In this document: one piece after another, positions 54,206 to 62,572 of the stretch
How the letters are laid out: every line of letters begins with the position of its first letter
How positions within the stretch are numbered: position 1 is the first letter of the stretch
Source of the DNA: Streptomyces roseirectus
GTDB lineage: Bacteria > Actinomycetota > Actinomycetes > Streptomycetales > Streptomycetaceae
DNA length: 64,000 nucleotides
Direction of reading: 5' to 3'
Assembly: GCF_014489635.1 (NCBI RefSeq)
Contig: NZ_CP060828.1
Location: 8,792,001-8,856,000, forward strand
Program-made: the position numbers and the translations under genes
The notes under the pieces: model-generated
The model's input: only the letters and a program-made list of their open reading frames with translations
The model's database searches: none
Told to the model about the DNA's origin: nothing

Positions 54206-55735
54206 TCAGCCGCCGTTCACCTTGCCCTGGACGAACTCGTAGGCCAGATCGGCGATCTGCGGCGCGTACCGGGACGTCGCCTCGATGGCGGGACGGAAGT
54301 TCTTGCCGCCCAGGAGAGGGCTGTCGGCGCAGTCCTTGGCGTAGGCGGTCCAGCTGTCCCAGCGCAGCGTCATGTCCTGGGCCGGGGTGACCCCCGGTTC
54401 CACGCGGGAGGCGCCCTTGGCGACGGGATAGGTGATGCCGATCGAGTCGGTGCCGGTGAAACGCCGCGTCAACTGGGCGTAGGCGAGGCATTCCGCCGCC
54501 GCCTCGGAGGGGTAGGCGGGGCTGTCGGGGGCCTTGACGGGGTGGTCGGCCGGCCACGCGTCCAGGTAGGCCCGCCACTCGTTCCCCGTGATGTCGCCGA
54601 CGGTGCCCCGGCCGGGCCCGCCCCACGCCGTCACCTTCTTGTCGCCGTACAGGTGGCGGATCGCGCTGTAGGGCCGCACCGAGTCGTAGGCGCGCTTGAA
54701 GTGCCATGTCGCGATGGTGAGGTCGTAGAACCCGATGTCGCGGACGGCTGTGAAGTGCACCGTCTTCTCGGTGTCGTACTTGCCCCCGAGGATGACCGGC
54801 AGCCCCCCGACGGTCCCGTAGGCGTCGAAGACGGTGTGGAACAGCTCGGCCGACACCTTCTGACGGTCGTTCAGACCGGCCGACGCCTTCAGCACCTCGT
54901 CGGCCTGGGCCTTGTAGGCCGCGCGGTTGCGGTGGTCGCTCTGCCACGGCGGCGGGACCTTGAACCGGGTGGGGCTGTCGTAGGTGAACGGCCGCACCCG
55001 CCCGAAGTAGGGGAGGGCGAACTCCTGGGAGGTGAAGACACCCTTCGCCGAGAACGTGTTCGGCTGCCAGCGCGACGGATCGCGCAGCCGCTGCGCGGAG
55101 TTGACCGGCGCGTATCCCGTGTAGTCGGCGTAGGGCTGCCGGTTGTACCGGCGACCGCCCTCCGCACCGTCCCGGTTGGTGCCGTCACCCTCGCGGGCCG
55201 CGAAAGCGTTCTTGGCGGAGAGGATTCCTATCCCGCTCGGCGTGGCCGGATCCTCCTCGGTGTCGTCCGGGTCGAGACCCGCCCGCTCCATCATTTCGCG
55301 CCATTCGGCTTTGTGCGCCGGGTGGACCCTGTTCAATGACGTGAAAGCGGAGTACAGGACGGCGATGTTCTTGTTGCGCGTCGTGTGTTCGGCGCTCGGC
55401 CGCCGGCCGAGGTCCGAGAAGATGCCCACGGCCGTCGGGTGGTAGGGGGCGATGGCGTCGAACCACGGCACCTCCACCAGGATGTTCAGATCCCTGTTCA
55501 CGGGGCTGCTGCCCGTGAAATTCGCCCGCGACACCGGGCTGAGATACGGATAGACGGCCTCGACCACGGCATTTCCGTGGTCGAGGTCGAAAGTCGCCGC
55601 CGCTTTCCGGGGGGAGGCTGTCACGGCGCTGGTCAGGGATCCCGTCAGAGCCGCCGCCGTGGCGAGGGCCACCGCGTACCTGAGGCGTTTGCCGCGTGGC
55701 CGCCCTGAATCCGTCAGCCGCCTTGAATCCGTCAC
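54206..55735 (-). CDS. Secreted vanadium haloperoxidase-like protein lacking active-site His
   Basis: About 509 residues with an N-terminal signal (KRLRYAVALATAAALTGSL) and the PAP2/vanadium haloperoxidase fold. The first vanadate motif is visible (YDSVRPYSAIRHLYG). The second, normally PSGH, reads YPSEAAAE; the third, normally GxHFR, reads GGKNFRP. So both the acid/base His and the vanadate-ligand His are missing while two Arg remain. Halide oxidation is unlikely in the standard way; degenerate relatives are known to catalyse other reactions (NapH3 carries out a rearrangement in napyradiomycin synthesis). GTG at 55735 follows GGAGAGGA. It is convergent with the terpenoid genes and shares an operator-like site with them. 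Confidence 0.82.
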   Translation of the reverse strand: MTDSRRLTDSGRPRGKRLRYAVALATAAALTGSLTSAVTASPRKAAATFDLDHGNAVVEAVYPYLSPVSRANFTGSSPVNRDLNILVEVPWFDAIAPYHPTAVGIFSDLGRRPSAEHTTRNKNIAVLYSAFTSLNRVHPAHKAEWREMMERAGLDPDDTEEDPATPSGIGILSAKNAFAAREGDGTNRDGAEGGRRYNRQPYADYTGYAPVNSAQRLRDPSRWQPNTFSAKGVFTSQEFALPYFGRVRPFTYDSPTRFKVPPPWQSDHRNRAAYKAQADEVLKASAGLNDRQKVSAELFHTVFDAYGTVGGLPVILGGKYDTEKTVHFTAVRDIGFYDLTIATWHFKRAYDSVRPYSAIRHLYGDKKVTAWGGPGRGTVGDITGNEWRAYLDAWPADHPVKAPDSPAYPSEAAAECLAYAQLTRRFTGTDSIGITYPVAKGASRVEPGVTPAQDMTLRWDSWTAYAKDCADSPLLGGKNFRPAIEATSRYAPQIADLAYEFVQGKVNGG

Positions 55736-55824
55736 GGGAATCGTCCTCTCCGTCGATTTCTCGATTCCCGCACCGTAATTCGGGCCCTGCCGCGGTGAAA
55801 CCGGTCCGGCCGCCTCCGGCCGAC

Positions 55825-55843
55825 CACTACTCGTGTTGGTAGT
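55825..55843. promoter_or_regulatory. CACTAC-N8-GTAGT operator before the haloperoxidase-like gene
   Basis: ACTAC and GTAGT arms with the same 8-bp spacer as the site before the mevalonate operon; the preceding C and the trailing N-GGCA also match. It is about 100 bases upstream of the start codon, between this gene and the stop of the histidine kinase. Confidence 0.65.
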
Positions 55844-55863
55844 CGGCACTCTGACGCGGTGTA

Positions 55864-57072
55864 TCAGAGAAGCGACCCGGTCGGGGCGAGGGGCAGCCGT
55901 GCCGTGACCTCGAAGCCCCCGCCCGGAGTCGGCGCGGCGTCGAAGTCCCCGCCGAGGAGCTGGCAGCGCTCGCGCATGCCCAGGATCCCGCGGCCCGGCT
56001 TGTCCCGTCGGCCCGTGCCGGTGCCGTTCGCGGCGGCGCGGCCCTGGTCGGTGACGCGGATCTCCAGATGGTCGATGCCCGTGTTCACCGCGACCGTCAC
56101 CCGCGTCGGACCGGTGTGCCGGATGATGTTGGTGATCGACTCCTGGAGGATCCGGTAGGCCGCGCTGTCCACCGCGCTCGGCAGCCGCGCCCCGGGCGCG
56201 TCCACCGTCAGCGTGACGTCCAGTCCGGCGGCGCGTGCCTCGGCGGTGAGGTCGCCGATCTGCTCCAGGCTCGCGTGCGGCACGGGCTCGTCGTCGTCAC
56301 CCCGCAGGACGCCGAGGATGGCCCGCATCTCCTGGAGCGTCCGCGAACTCGTCTGCTCGATCGTCAGCAGCGCCTCGCGCGCCTGCTCCGGGCGCTTGTC
56401 GAGGACGTGCGCGGTGACCCCGGACTGCACGTTGATGATCGCGATGGCGTGGGCGACGGTGTCGTGGACCTCGCGCGCGATCCGCAGCCGCTCGGCGTCC
56501 ACCCGGGCCCGCGCCTCTTCCTCACGGGTCCGCTCCGCCAGCTCCGCCCGCTCCTGGGCGTCGGCGGCGATGACCCGCCGGGACCGCACGGACTCCCCGA
56601 GAGTCGTACTCATGACCGCCACACCGATCCGGAAGAACACCCAGCCGATGGCCTCGCGCGGCTCGACGTCGGCCGACGCGTACAGCCACCCGGAGGCCAG
56701 GACCACCGTCCCCACCCCGGCGATCGCCAGGGACCGGCGCCCGTCGCCGTAGGCGGTCACGGTGTAGAGGGCGACCATGAGCCCGAGCCAGCCGTACCCG
56801 TCCGGGAAGTCGAAGGCGTAGTACACGAGGCTGACGACCGCGGCGACGGCGAACACCGCCACGGGCCACATCCGGCGGACGGCCACGACGAGGCCGCCCA
56901 CCACCAGCAGCGCGTGTCCGAGGTGCCCGAAGTCGGCGAGCGCATGCTGGTCGGTCCCCCTGGCGGCGGCGAGGGCGACCGTCCCCTGGACCTGCATGAC
57001 GGTGACGAAGAGCGCGAGCGGCACATCGTGGGTCAGCACCCGCGGCGGGAGTGACCCGGGGCGGAGATTCAT
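55864..57072 (-). CDS. Sensor histidine kinase (NarL-type, HisKA_3)
   Basis: A 402-residue membrane kinase with about five to six N-terminal membrane segments (residues 15-160), a coiled linker (AELAERTREEEARARVDAERL), the phospho-acceptor motif REVHDTVAHAIAIINVQSG and a C-terminal ATPase (GRGILGMRERCQLLGG). No response regulator is next to it; the nearest NarL-type regulator is at the right edge. A minus-strand TAGGAT (57084-57079) six bases before the ATG predicts a leaderless mRNA. It is divergent from the MMPL transporter, whose expression it may control. Confidence 0.92.
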   Translation of the reverse strand: MNLRPGSLPPRVLTHDVPLALFVTVMQVQGTVALAAARGTDQHALADFGHLGHALLVVGGLVVAVRRMWPVAVFAVAAVVSLVYYAFDFPDGYGWLGLMVALYTVTAYGDGRRSLAIAGVGTVVLASGWLYASADVEPREAIGWVFFRIGVAVMSTTLGESVRSRRVIAADAQERAELAERTREEEARARVDAERLRIAREVHDTVAHAIAIINVQSGVTAHVLDKRPEQAREALLTIEQTSSRTLQEMRAILGVLRGDDDEPVPHASLEQIGDLTAEARAAGLDVTLTVDAPGARLPSAVDSAAYRILQESITNIIRHTGPTRVTVAVNTGIDHLEIRVTDQGRAAANGTGTGRRDKPGRGILGMRERCQLLGGDFDAAPTPGGGFEVTARLPLAPTGSLL

Positions 57073-57078
57073 ACCGTG

Positions 57079-57084
57079 ATCCTA
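57079..57084 (-). promoter_or_regulatory. -10 element for leaderless kinase transcript
   Basis: TAGGAT on the minus strand, six bases before the ATG, with no ribosome site between. Confidence 0.55.
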
Positions 57085-57160
57085 CTGTTCGGGCCCTCGG
57101 CGGACGCTCCGTCCGGACGCGCGACGTGCTACGTCGACAGGCGCGCCGCAGCACTGCGCA

Positions 57161-57178
57161 CTACGCCCGATTGCGTAG
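57161..57178. promoter_or_regulatory. Perfect inverted repeat in kinase/MMPL divergent region
   Basis: CTACGC and GCGTAG arms separated by 6 bp, placed between the two divergent genes. It has the form of a NarL-family response-regulator site. Half-sites with CTACG occur nearby at 57129 and 57212. Confidence 0.6.
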
Positions 57179-57274
57179 GCACGACCGTCCGTCGGCAGAG
57201 GCCGCGGCCACCTCGCCTACGGGACGATCGCCGATGTGACCGGCCGATCTCCCCGTATCTACTGAGGAGCAGTG

Positions 57275-59446
57275 ATGACTACCGAGACTCCACGCACGGA
57301 TGGAGCTCTGGCGGGACTGGGCCGCTACTGCTACCGCCGTCGCCGCCTGGTCCTGCTGACCTGGATCGTCGGCGTGCTCGTCGTGGCGTTCGTCGGCTTC
57401 ACCTTCGGCGCCCCCTCCGACGACGACTTCTCCGGCGGCGACTCCGGGTCGGCCAAGGCGCAGGAACTCATCGAGAAGCACTTCCCCGAACGGTCGGGGG
57501 ACACGCTGACCCTCGCGATCAAGGCGGACAAGGGCATCGACGACCCCGCCGCCCGCCGCACGATCGAGAAGGTCGTCGCCGACATCTCCGACTCGTCCGT
57601 CACCGGGCCGGTCGTCTCGCCCTACCAGGACACGAACCTGGTGACGAAGGACCGCCGCATCGCCCGCATGACCATCCCGCTGACCGACAAGGACGTCGGC
57701 AAGAGCGACGTCAAACCCCTGGTGGACGTGGTCAAGGACGCCTCCGGCGACGGCGTCGCCCTCGGGCTCGGCGGCTACATGGCCGAGAAGGCCGAGACGC
57801 CCCGGCAGGGTCCCGCCGAGAGCGTGGGCATCCTGGCGGCGGCCGTGATCCTGTTCATCGCCTTCGGCTCGCTGGTCGCCATGGGCCTGCCGATCGTCAC
57901 CGCGCTGCTGGCGCTCGCCGCCGGTCTCGCGCTGATCAAACTGGTCGGGCACCTGGCCCCCGCGCCGGACTTCACCACGATCTTCGGCGTGATGATCGGG
58001 CTCGGCGTGGGCATCGACTACGCCCTGTTCATCGTGACCCGCTACAAGGACGGCCTGCGGGACGGCCACGACCCCGAGACCGCGACCGTCACGGCCATCT
58101 CCACCGCCGGCCGCGCCGTGCTGTTCGCCGGACTGACCGTCGTCATCGCCCTGCTCGGCCTGATCGTCATGGGCCAGCGGCTGATGACCGGGGTGGCCGT
58201 CGCCACGTCCATCGCGGTGCTGGTGACGATGATCGCCGCGGTGACCCTGCTGCCGGCGTTCCTGGGATTCACCGGCCACAAGATCAACTCGCTGCGGCTG
58301 CCCCGGCGCACCTCCCGCCGCCGGAAGGCCGAGAACGAGCCCCAGCGCCCCACCAGCGCCGAGCGCTGGGCCGGGGTGGTGCAGCGCAGGCCGCTGGTCG
58401 CCGCGCTCCTCGCCGGCGGGTTCCTGCTGGTGCTGGCCGCGCCCATGCTGGACATGCGGCTGAGCCAGCCCGACGCCAGCGTCCAGCCCCGCGACCGCAG
58501 CAGCTACCAGTCCTACAAGATCCTGTCCGAGGGCTTCGGGCCGGGCTTCGGCGCACCCCTGATCTTCGCCACCGAGGTCGACTCCGCGGACGCCGATCTC
58601 AGCCCCGTCGTCGCCGCGGTCCGCGGGACCGAGGGCATCGCCCAGACCACACCGCCCCAGGTCAGCCAGGACGGGAAGGCCGTCACCTTCACGGCCTTCC
58701 CCACGACCGGCTACCAGGACGAGGCGACCGCGGACCTGGTGCACGAACTCCGCGACGACGTCCTGCCGAAGACACCCGGCGGCGAGAAGGTCCTCATCGG
58801 CGGACCGAACGCCACCACCATCGACGTCTCCGAGGACTCCGCCGAACGACTGCCGCTGATGATCGGCGTCGTCATCGCGCTGGCCACGCTGCTCATGCTC
58901 GGACTGGTCCGCTCGGTCACCATCGCGCTCCAGGCCGCGGTGATGAACGTGCTGTCGATCGGCGCCGCCTTCGGTGTCGTCGTCGCGATCGTGCAGTGGG
59001 GATGGCTCGGCTCGTTCTTCGGGTTCCCCACCGAGATGCCGGTCACGAGCTGGGTGCCGATGACGATGTTCCCGGTCCTGTTCGGCCTGTCGATGGACTA
59101 CCAGGTGTTCCTGATCTCGCGGATCCGCGAGGAGTACGAGCGCACCGGCGACACCCGGCTGTCCGTCACCCGGGGGCTGGCACGGACCGCCCGGGTCATC
59201 ACGGCCGCCGCCGCCATCATGATCGCCGTCTTCATGACCTCCGTCCTCGGGCCCGACGTCGGCGTCAAGCAGGGCGCCGTGGGCATGTCCATCGCCGTCC
59301 TCATCGACGCCACCGTCGTGCGGATGGTCCTGATGCCCGCGGTGATGGAGCTGTTCGGCAAGGCCAACTGGTGGATGCCGGGACGCTGGGGGTCGAAGAC
59401 GGTTCCCACACCCCCGGCCGAGGTCGGCGGAGGCATCAAGGTCTGA
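57275..59446 (+). CDS. MMPL/RND family transporter
   Basis: A 723-residue MMPL transporter with two six-helix halves, each preceded by a large extracytoplasmic domain. Motifs include IGLGVGIDYALFIVTRY and GLSMDYQVFLISRIREEYERTG, the conserved GxxxDY(A/Q) helices that carry proton-relay Asp residues. MMPL proteins export lipids or drugs. GAGGAG lies five bases before the ATG; a GTG one codon upstream is less likely. The divergent kinase and the palindrome between suggest two-component control. The next small gene may be in the same operon. Confidence 0.93.
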   Translation: MTTETPRTDGALAGLGRYCYRRRRLVLLTWIVGVLVVAFVGFTFGAPSDDDFSGGDSGSAKAQELIEKHFPERSGDTLTLAIKADKGIDDPAARRTIEKVVADISDSSVTGPVVSPYQDTNLVTKDRRIARMTIPLTDKDVGKSDVKPLVDVVKDASGDGVALGLGGYMAEKAETPRQGPAESVGILAAAVILFIAFGSLVAMGLPIVTALLALAAGLALIKLVGHLAPAPDFTTIFGVMIGLGVGIDYALFIVTRYKDGLRDGHDPETATVTAISTAGRAVLFAGLTVVIALLGLIVMGQRLMTGVAVATSIAVLVTMIAAVTLLPAFLGFTGHKINSLRLPRRTSRRRKAENEPQRPTSAERWAGVVQRRPLVAALLAGGFLLVLAAPMLDMRLSQPDASVQPRDRSSYQSYKILSEGFGPGFGAPLIFATEVDSADADLSPVVAAVRGTEGIAQTTPPQVSQDGKAVTFTAFPTTGYQDEATADLVHELRDDVLPKTPGGEKVLIGGPNATTIDVSEDSAERLPLMIGVVIALATLLMLGLVRSVTIALQAAVMNVLSIGAAFGVVVAIVQWGWLGSFFGFPTEMPVTSWVPMTMFPVLFGLSMDYQVFLISRIREEYERTGDTRLSVTRGLARTARVITAAAAIMIAVFMTSVLGPDVGVKQGAVGMSIAVLIDATVVRMVLMPAVMELFGKANWWMPGRWGSKTVPTPPAEVGGGIKV

Positions 59447-59490
59447 CCCGTTTCCGCCCCCGCGCCCAAGCCTCTGGAAAGGAACCCTCC

Positions 59491-59886
59491 ATGTCCGTCC
59501 GACGTTCCCTCACCGCCCTGCCGGCCGCCCTGCTCGGCGTGCTCGCCCTCGTCGCACCGGCGGCCGCACAGGTCTCGCTCGCCGAGGAGGACAGCGGCGG
59601 CTCCGGCCGGGCGATCTCCGGAGCCGCCCTGCTGCTCGCCCTGGCCGGTGTGGCCATCGGCATCTGGGCCCTGCGCTCGGCCAACACCCAAGGACCACGC
59701 CGGGCCCTCATCGCCGTGGCCCTCGGCCTCGCCGGCGCCGTCGTCGCCGCCATCGCCCTGGCCTCCTCGGACGCCGACGCGGGCACCGGCAACGGACAGG
59801 GCGGAGGCGTCGTCGCGGTCGTCCTCGCCCTGATCGCCATGGCCATCGGGGGCGTGGCGGCGGCCCGCTCGCGCCACACCGTCTGA
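59491..59886 (+). CDS. Small membrane protein, DUF6223-like
   Basis: 131 residues with a signal-like N-terminus (MSVRRSLTALPAALLGVLALV...AAAQ) and three further hydrophobic segments (GAALLLALAGVAIGIWAL, ALIAVALGLAGAVVAAIAL, VVAVVLALIAMAIGGVAAA). The regular Gly-rich helix pattern and a GTGNG turn resemble DUF6223 proteins. GGAAAGGA precedes the ATG. It follows the MMPL gene after 44 bases and may assist it; function unknown. Confidence 0.75.
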   Translation: MSVRRSLTALPAALLGVLALVAPAAAQVSLAEEDSGGSGRAISGAALLLALAGVAIGIWALRSANTQGPRRALIAVALGLAGAVVAAIALASSDADAGTGNGQGGGVVAVVLALIAMAIGGVAAARSRHTV

Positions 59887-59897
59887 CCGGGCGGGGA

Positions 59898-60293
59898 TCA
59901 GCGGCCTGGGGCCGGGGTGAAGAGTTCGACGAGGTTGCCGGCGGGGTCGGCCAGGAGGAGCTGGCGTCCGCCGGGGCCCGAGACGATCTCGGTGCGGAGC
60001 GGTACACCGGCTTTGTGGAGCCGGTCCCGCTCGGCGTCGAGGTCGTCGACGACGAGGTGGATGCGGTTGCGTCCGCTGCCGGCGAGGTCCGGGGGAGTGG
60101 CGCGGGCGCCTGAACTGGGCGGGCCGGACAGGAGCAGGCGCAGCGGCCCTCGGACCACGTCGGCGAAGGCCGGCGGGTGCGCGGTGAGGACGGTGAAGCC
60201 GAGGTGTGTGGTGTAGAAGTCGATCGCGGCTTGGACGTCGTCGACGATGTAGCGGACGCTCGCCAGGGCGCTCTGGCTCTCGGTGCCGGTCAT
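59898..60293 (-). CDS. VOC family protein (glyoxalase/bleomycin-resistance-like)
   Basis: A 131-residue single vicinal-oxygen-chelate domain with its two beta-alpha-beta modules: VRYIVDDVQAAIDFYTTHLGFTV, and HLVVDDLDAERDRLHKAG followed by LLLADPAGNLVELF. His and Glu metal positions are present in part (IHLVV, LVELF). Members include glyoxalases, dioxygenases and drug-binding proteins. GGAGGGG is well placed before the ATG. It is convergent with the small membrane protein, 11 bases away. Confidence 0.88.
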   Translation of the reverse strand: MTGTESQSALASVRYIVDDVQAAIDFYTTHLGFTVLTAHPPAFADVVRGPLRLLLSGPPSSGARATPPDLAGSGRNRIHLVVDDLDAERDRLHKAGVPLRTEIVSGPGGRQLLLADPAGNLVELFTPAPGR

Positions 60294-60482
60294 ACAGACC
60301 CCTCCTCGCGGCCGTTGACGGTCAGAGCATAGGCCGCGTCCCGGGCGCTGTCCCCCGGTCGCGATGGCGTGACGGAATCCCGTGAATGGGCCATGCGCGT
60401 GGGGGCGGGCCGGGCCGAGAGTGCTGTAGCGCGCACCCACGACGACATTCGTCATCACGACGTCCCGGACAGCGGAGGTGTC

Positions 60483-60818
60483 ATGGGCACGATCGAGCCA
60501 TCTGCGGATGGTGATCGCTACGTCGCGCTGCACGAGAGCCCCCGGTTCAGGGCCCTGCGGCGCACCTCGAATACCTTCATCGCCTGGGCGAGCGGCATCT
60601 TCTACGGGTGGTGGTTCCTCGTCATCCTCCTCGCCGCCTTCGCCCCGGACCTCTTCCGGAAGGAACTCGTCGGCCCCCTCAACGTCGGCCTGCTGGCCGT
60701 GTTCCTGTCGCTCAACCTGGTCGTCCTGGTCACCACGGCCTACCTGCGCTTCGCCCGGACCCGGCTGGATCCGCTCAGTGACCGGATCCGGGCGGACGTC
60801 GAAGGAGGCGTCCGGTGA
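60483..60818 (+). CDS. DUF485 family inner membrane protein
   Basis: 111 residues with two membrane helices (FYGWWFLVILLAAFAP and VGLLAVFLSLNLVVLVTTAYLRFA) and the SPRFRALRRTSNTFIAW lead-in of the DUF485 family, which is found with acetate/solute:cation symporters (YjcH beside ActP). GGAGG precedes the ATG; its stop overlaps the symporter GTG (GTGA). It probably helps symporter assembly or regulation. Confidence 0.88.
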   Translation: MGTIEPSADGDRYVALHESPRFRALRRTSNTFIAWASGIFYGWWFLVILLAAFAPDLFRKELVGPLNVGLLAVFLSLNLVVLVTTAYLRFARTRLDPLSDRIRADVEGGVR

Positions 60819-62518
60819 CCGGGATCCTCGCGGCTCCGCACCTGCCGCCGGTCGACAACACCTGGGCGGCGCCCGGCATCGCCGCCGGGGTCGCCGTCGT
60901 CCTCACGGCCGTGGTGTTCCTCGTCGTACGGTCGGCGCGCGACAGCGCACGGACCCCGGACGGCTTCCTCCTCGCGGACCGGAGCGTGCCGACCGGGCAG
61001 AACACCCTCGCGCACCTCGGCGCGTTCATCATGTATTCGACCGTGATCATCATCGTCGGGCACATCGCGCTGAACGGCTACGACGCCATCCTGATGATGA
61101 CGGCGTTCACGATCGGCTCGGTGCTCGGGGTGCTGATCTACGCCTCGCCCATGCGGAACGTGGGCGGCCACACGATGGGCGACCTGTTCGTGCTGCGCGC
61201 CCGCAAGCGCCCCGCGCGGATCGCGTCGGCCGTGATCACCCTGACCACCTACACCATGTTCATGGTCTCCATGCTGGCCGCGATCGGACAGGTCGCCATC
61301 CGCATGTTCGACACCGGCAGCGAACCGAACCTGGCGTTCGGCGGGCTGGTCGTCGCGGTCGTCGGCGCCGTCGCCATCGCATGGGTCCATATGGGCGGGA
61401 TGCTCGGCGTCACCCGGCTGCTCGCGCTCAAGACGGTGCTGATGGGCGCGTTCGTGGTGCTGCTGACCGCGGCGGTGCTGGTCAAGTACAAGATGAACAT
61501 CCTCGGCCTGCTCGACGACGCCGAGGCCAACGCGAAACCGGACGCCCGCGGCTTCGACCTCCTGGGCCCCGGCCGCCTGTTCGGCGACGGCTCGACCCCG
61601 CTCTCGGACCAGGATCCGTGGGTCCACCTGTCGAAGCTGTTCTGCATCGCCGTCGGCGGGATGGGGATGCCCTGGGTCTTCATGCGCTTCTACGTGGCGA
61701 CCAGCGCGCGCAACGCGCGGAAGGCGGCCGGCTGGGCGTCGATCGTCGCCGTCGGCTTCTACCAGTGCATGGCGATCCTCGGGCTCGGCGCCGTCGCGAT
61801 CCTCGGCGCGAACAACTTCGGCATGCGCTCCGAGCACCGTGACATCACCCTGCCCAAGCTCGTGGACGACCTCGGCGGGCCATGGGCGTCCGGGGTGTTC
61901 GGCGGGCTCGCCCTGATCTCGGTCGCCGGGATCTTCGCCGGGCTGCTGATCAACGGGGTGACGTCCTTCACCAAGGACCTCAACGCGGCGCGCGACCGCA
62001 CGCCGCAGCCGGCCGACGAACTGGCGGAGATCCGGCGCAACGTGCTGGTCATCGGGGCCGTCTCCATCGTCGTCGGCGGCGCGATGGTGCCCCTGTTCAC
62101 CCACCTCTTCATCCCGACCGCGGTCGACCTGGGGGCCGCGACGGTGCTGCCGGCGATCCTCTACTCGCTGTACTGGCGGCGCTTCAACACCCGGGGACTG
62201 CAGTGGACGGTCTACGGAGGGATGGCGGTCACCCTGGTCATGGTCGTCTTCTCCAACGGGGTGTCGGGCGATCCGACCACCGCCATGTTCCCCGACCTCG
62301 ACTTCAAGCTCTTCGACATCGAGCCCGGACTGCTCTCGACGCCGATCGCCTTCCTGCTCGGCTACCTCGGCACCGTCAGCAGCGACGAGCGCGACGACGC
62401 GGGCTTCGCCGAGTTGCAGGTCCGCGCCTTCACGGGCATCACCGTCCCCGCCCACGAGGACCCGCACGCGGACCTGCGGGACCTGGACGGCCCCCCGACC
62501 CCCAGCGCGGCCCGCTGA
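60815..62518 (+). CDS. Sodium:solute symporter (ActP-like)
   Basis: A 567-residue SSS-family transporter with about 13 membrane helices. The FLLADRSVPTGQNTLAHLGAF region is the typical first-helix motif, followed by MGDLFVLRAR, GMPWVFMRFYV and a long set of helices. Position beside DUF485 points to uptake of a monocarboxylate such as acetate or pyruvate. AAGGAGG lies before the GTG. It ends at a strong hairpin. Confidence 0.9.
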   Translation: MTGILAAPHLPPVDNTWAAPGIAAGVAVVLTAVVFLVVRSARDSARTPDGFLLADRSVPTGQNTLAHLGAFIMYSTVIIIVGHIALNGYDAILMMTAFTIGSVLGVLIYASPMRNVGGHTMGDLFVLRARKRPARIASAVITLTTYTMFMVSMLAAIGQVAIRMFDTGSEPNLAFGGLVVAVVGAVAIAWVHMGGMLGVTRLLALKTVLMGAFVVLLTAAVLVKYKMNILGLLDDAEANAKPDARGFDLLGPGRLFGDGSTPLSDQDPWVHLSKLFCIAVGGMGMPWVFMRFYVATSARNARKAAGWASIVAVGFYQCMAILGLGAVAILGANNFGMRSEHRDITLPKLVDDLGGPWASGVFGGLALISVAGIFAGLLINGVTSFTKDLNAARDRTPQPADELAEIRRNVLVIGAVSIVVGGAMVPLFTHLFIPTAVDLGAATVLPAILYSLYWRRFNTRGLQWTVYGGMAVTLVMVVFSNGVSGDPTTAMFPDLDFKLFDIEPGLLSTPIAFLLGYLGTVSSDERDDAGFAELQVRAFTGITVPAHEDPHADLRDLDGPPTPSAAR

Positions 62519-62521
62519 GAC

Positions 62522-62557
62522 GCGGGGAGTCCGGCAGCCCGCCGCCGGACTCCCCGC
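62522..62557 (+). terminator. Terminator after the symporter gene
   Basis: A perfect 14-bp stem (GCGGGGAGTCCGGC with its complement) and an 8-nt loop. It separates the symporter transcript from the methyltransferase gene, whose promoter begins three bases later. Confidence 0.85.
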
Positions 62558-62559
62558 AC

Positions 62560-62565
62560 TACCGT
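62560..62565 (+). promoter_or_regulatory. -10 element of the methyltransferase gene
   Basis: TACCGT lies so that transcription would begin at or next to the ATG at 62573, giving a leaderless mRNA. No ribosome site is visible. Confidence 0.5.
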
Positions 62566-62572
62566 GGACCCC

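Noticed and set aside
54206..55735. Call of a standard, active vanadium haloperoxidase
   Set aside because: Both histidines expected for acid/base catalysis and vanadate binding are replaced, so only a haloperoxidase-like label is justified.
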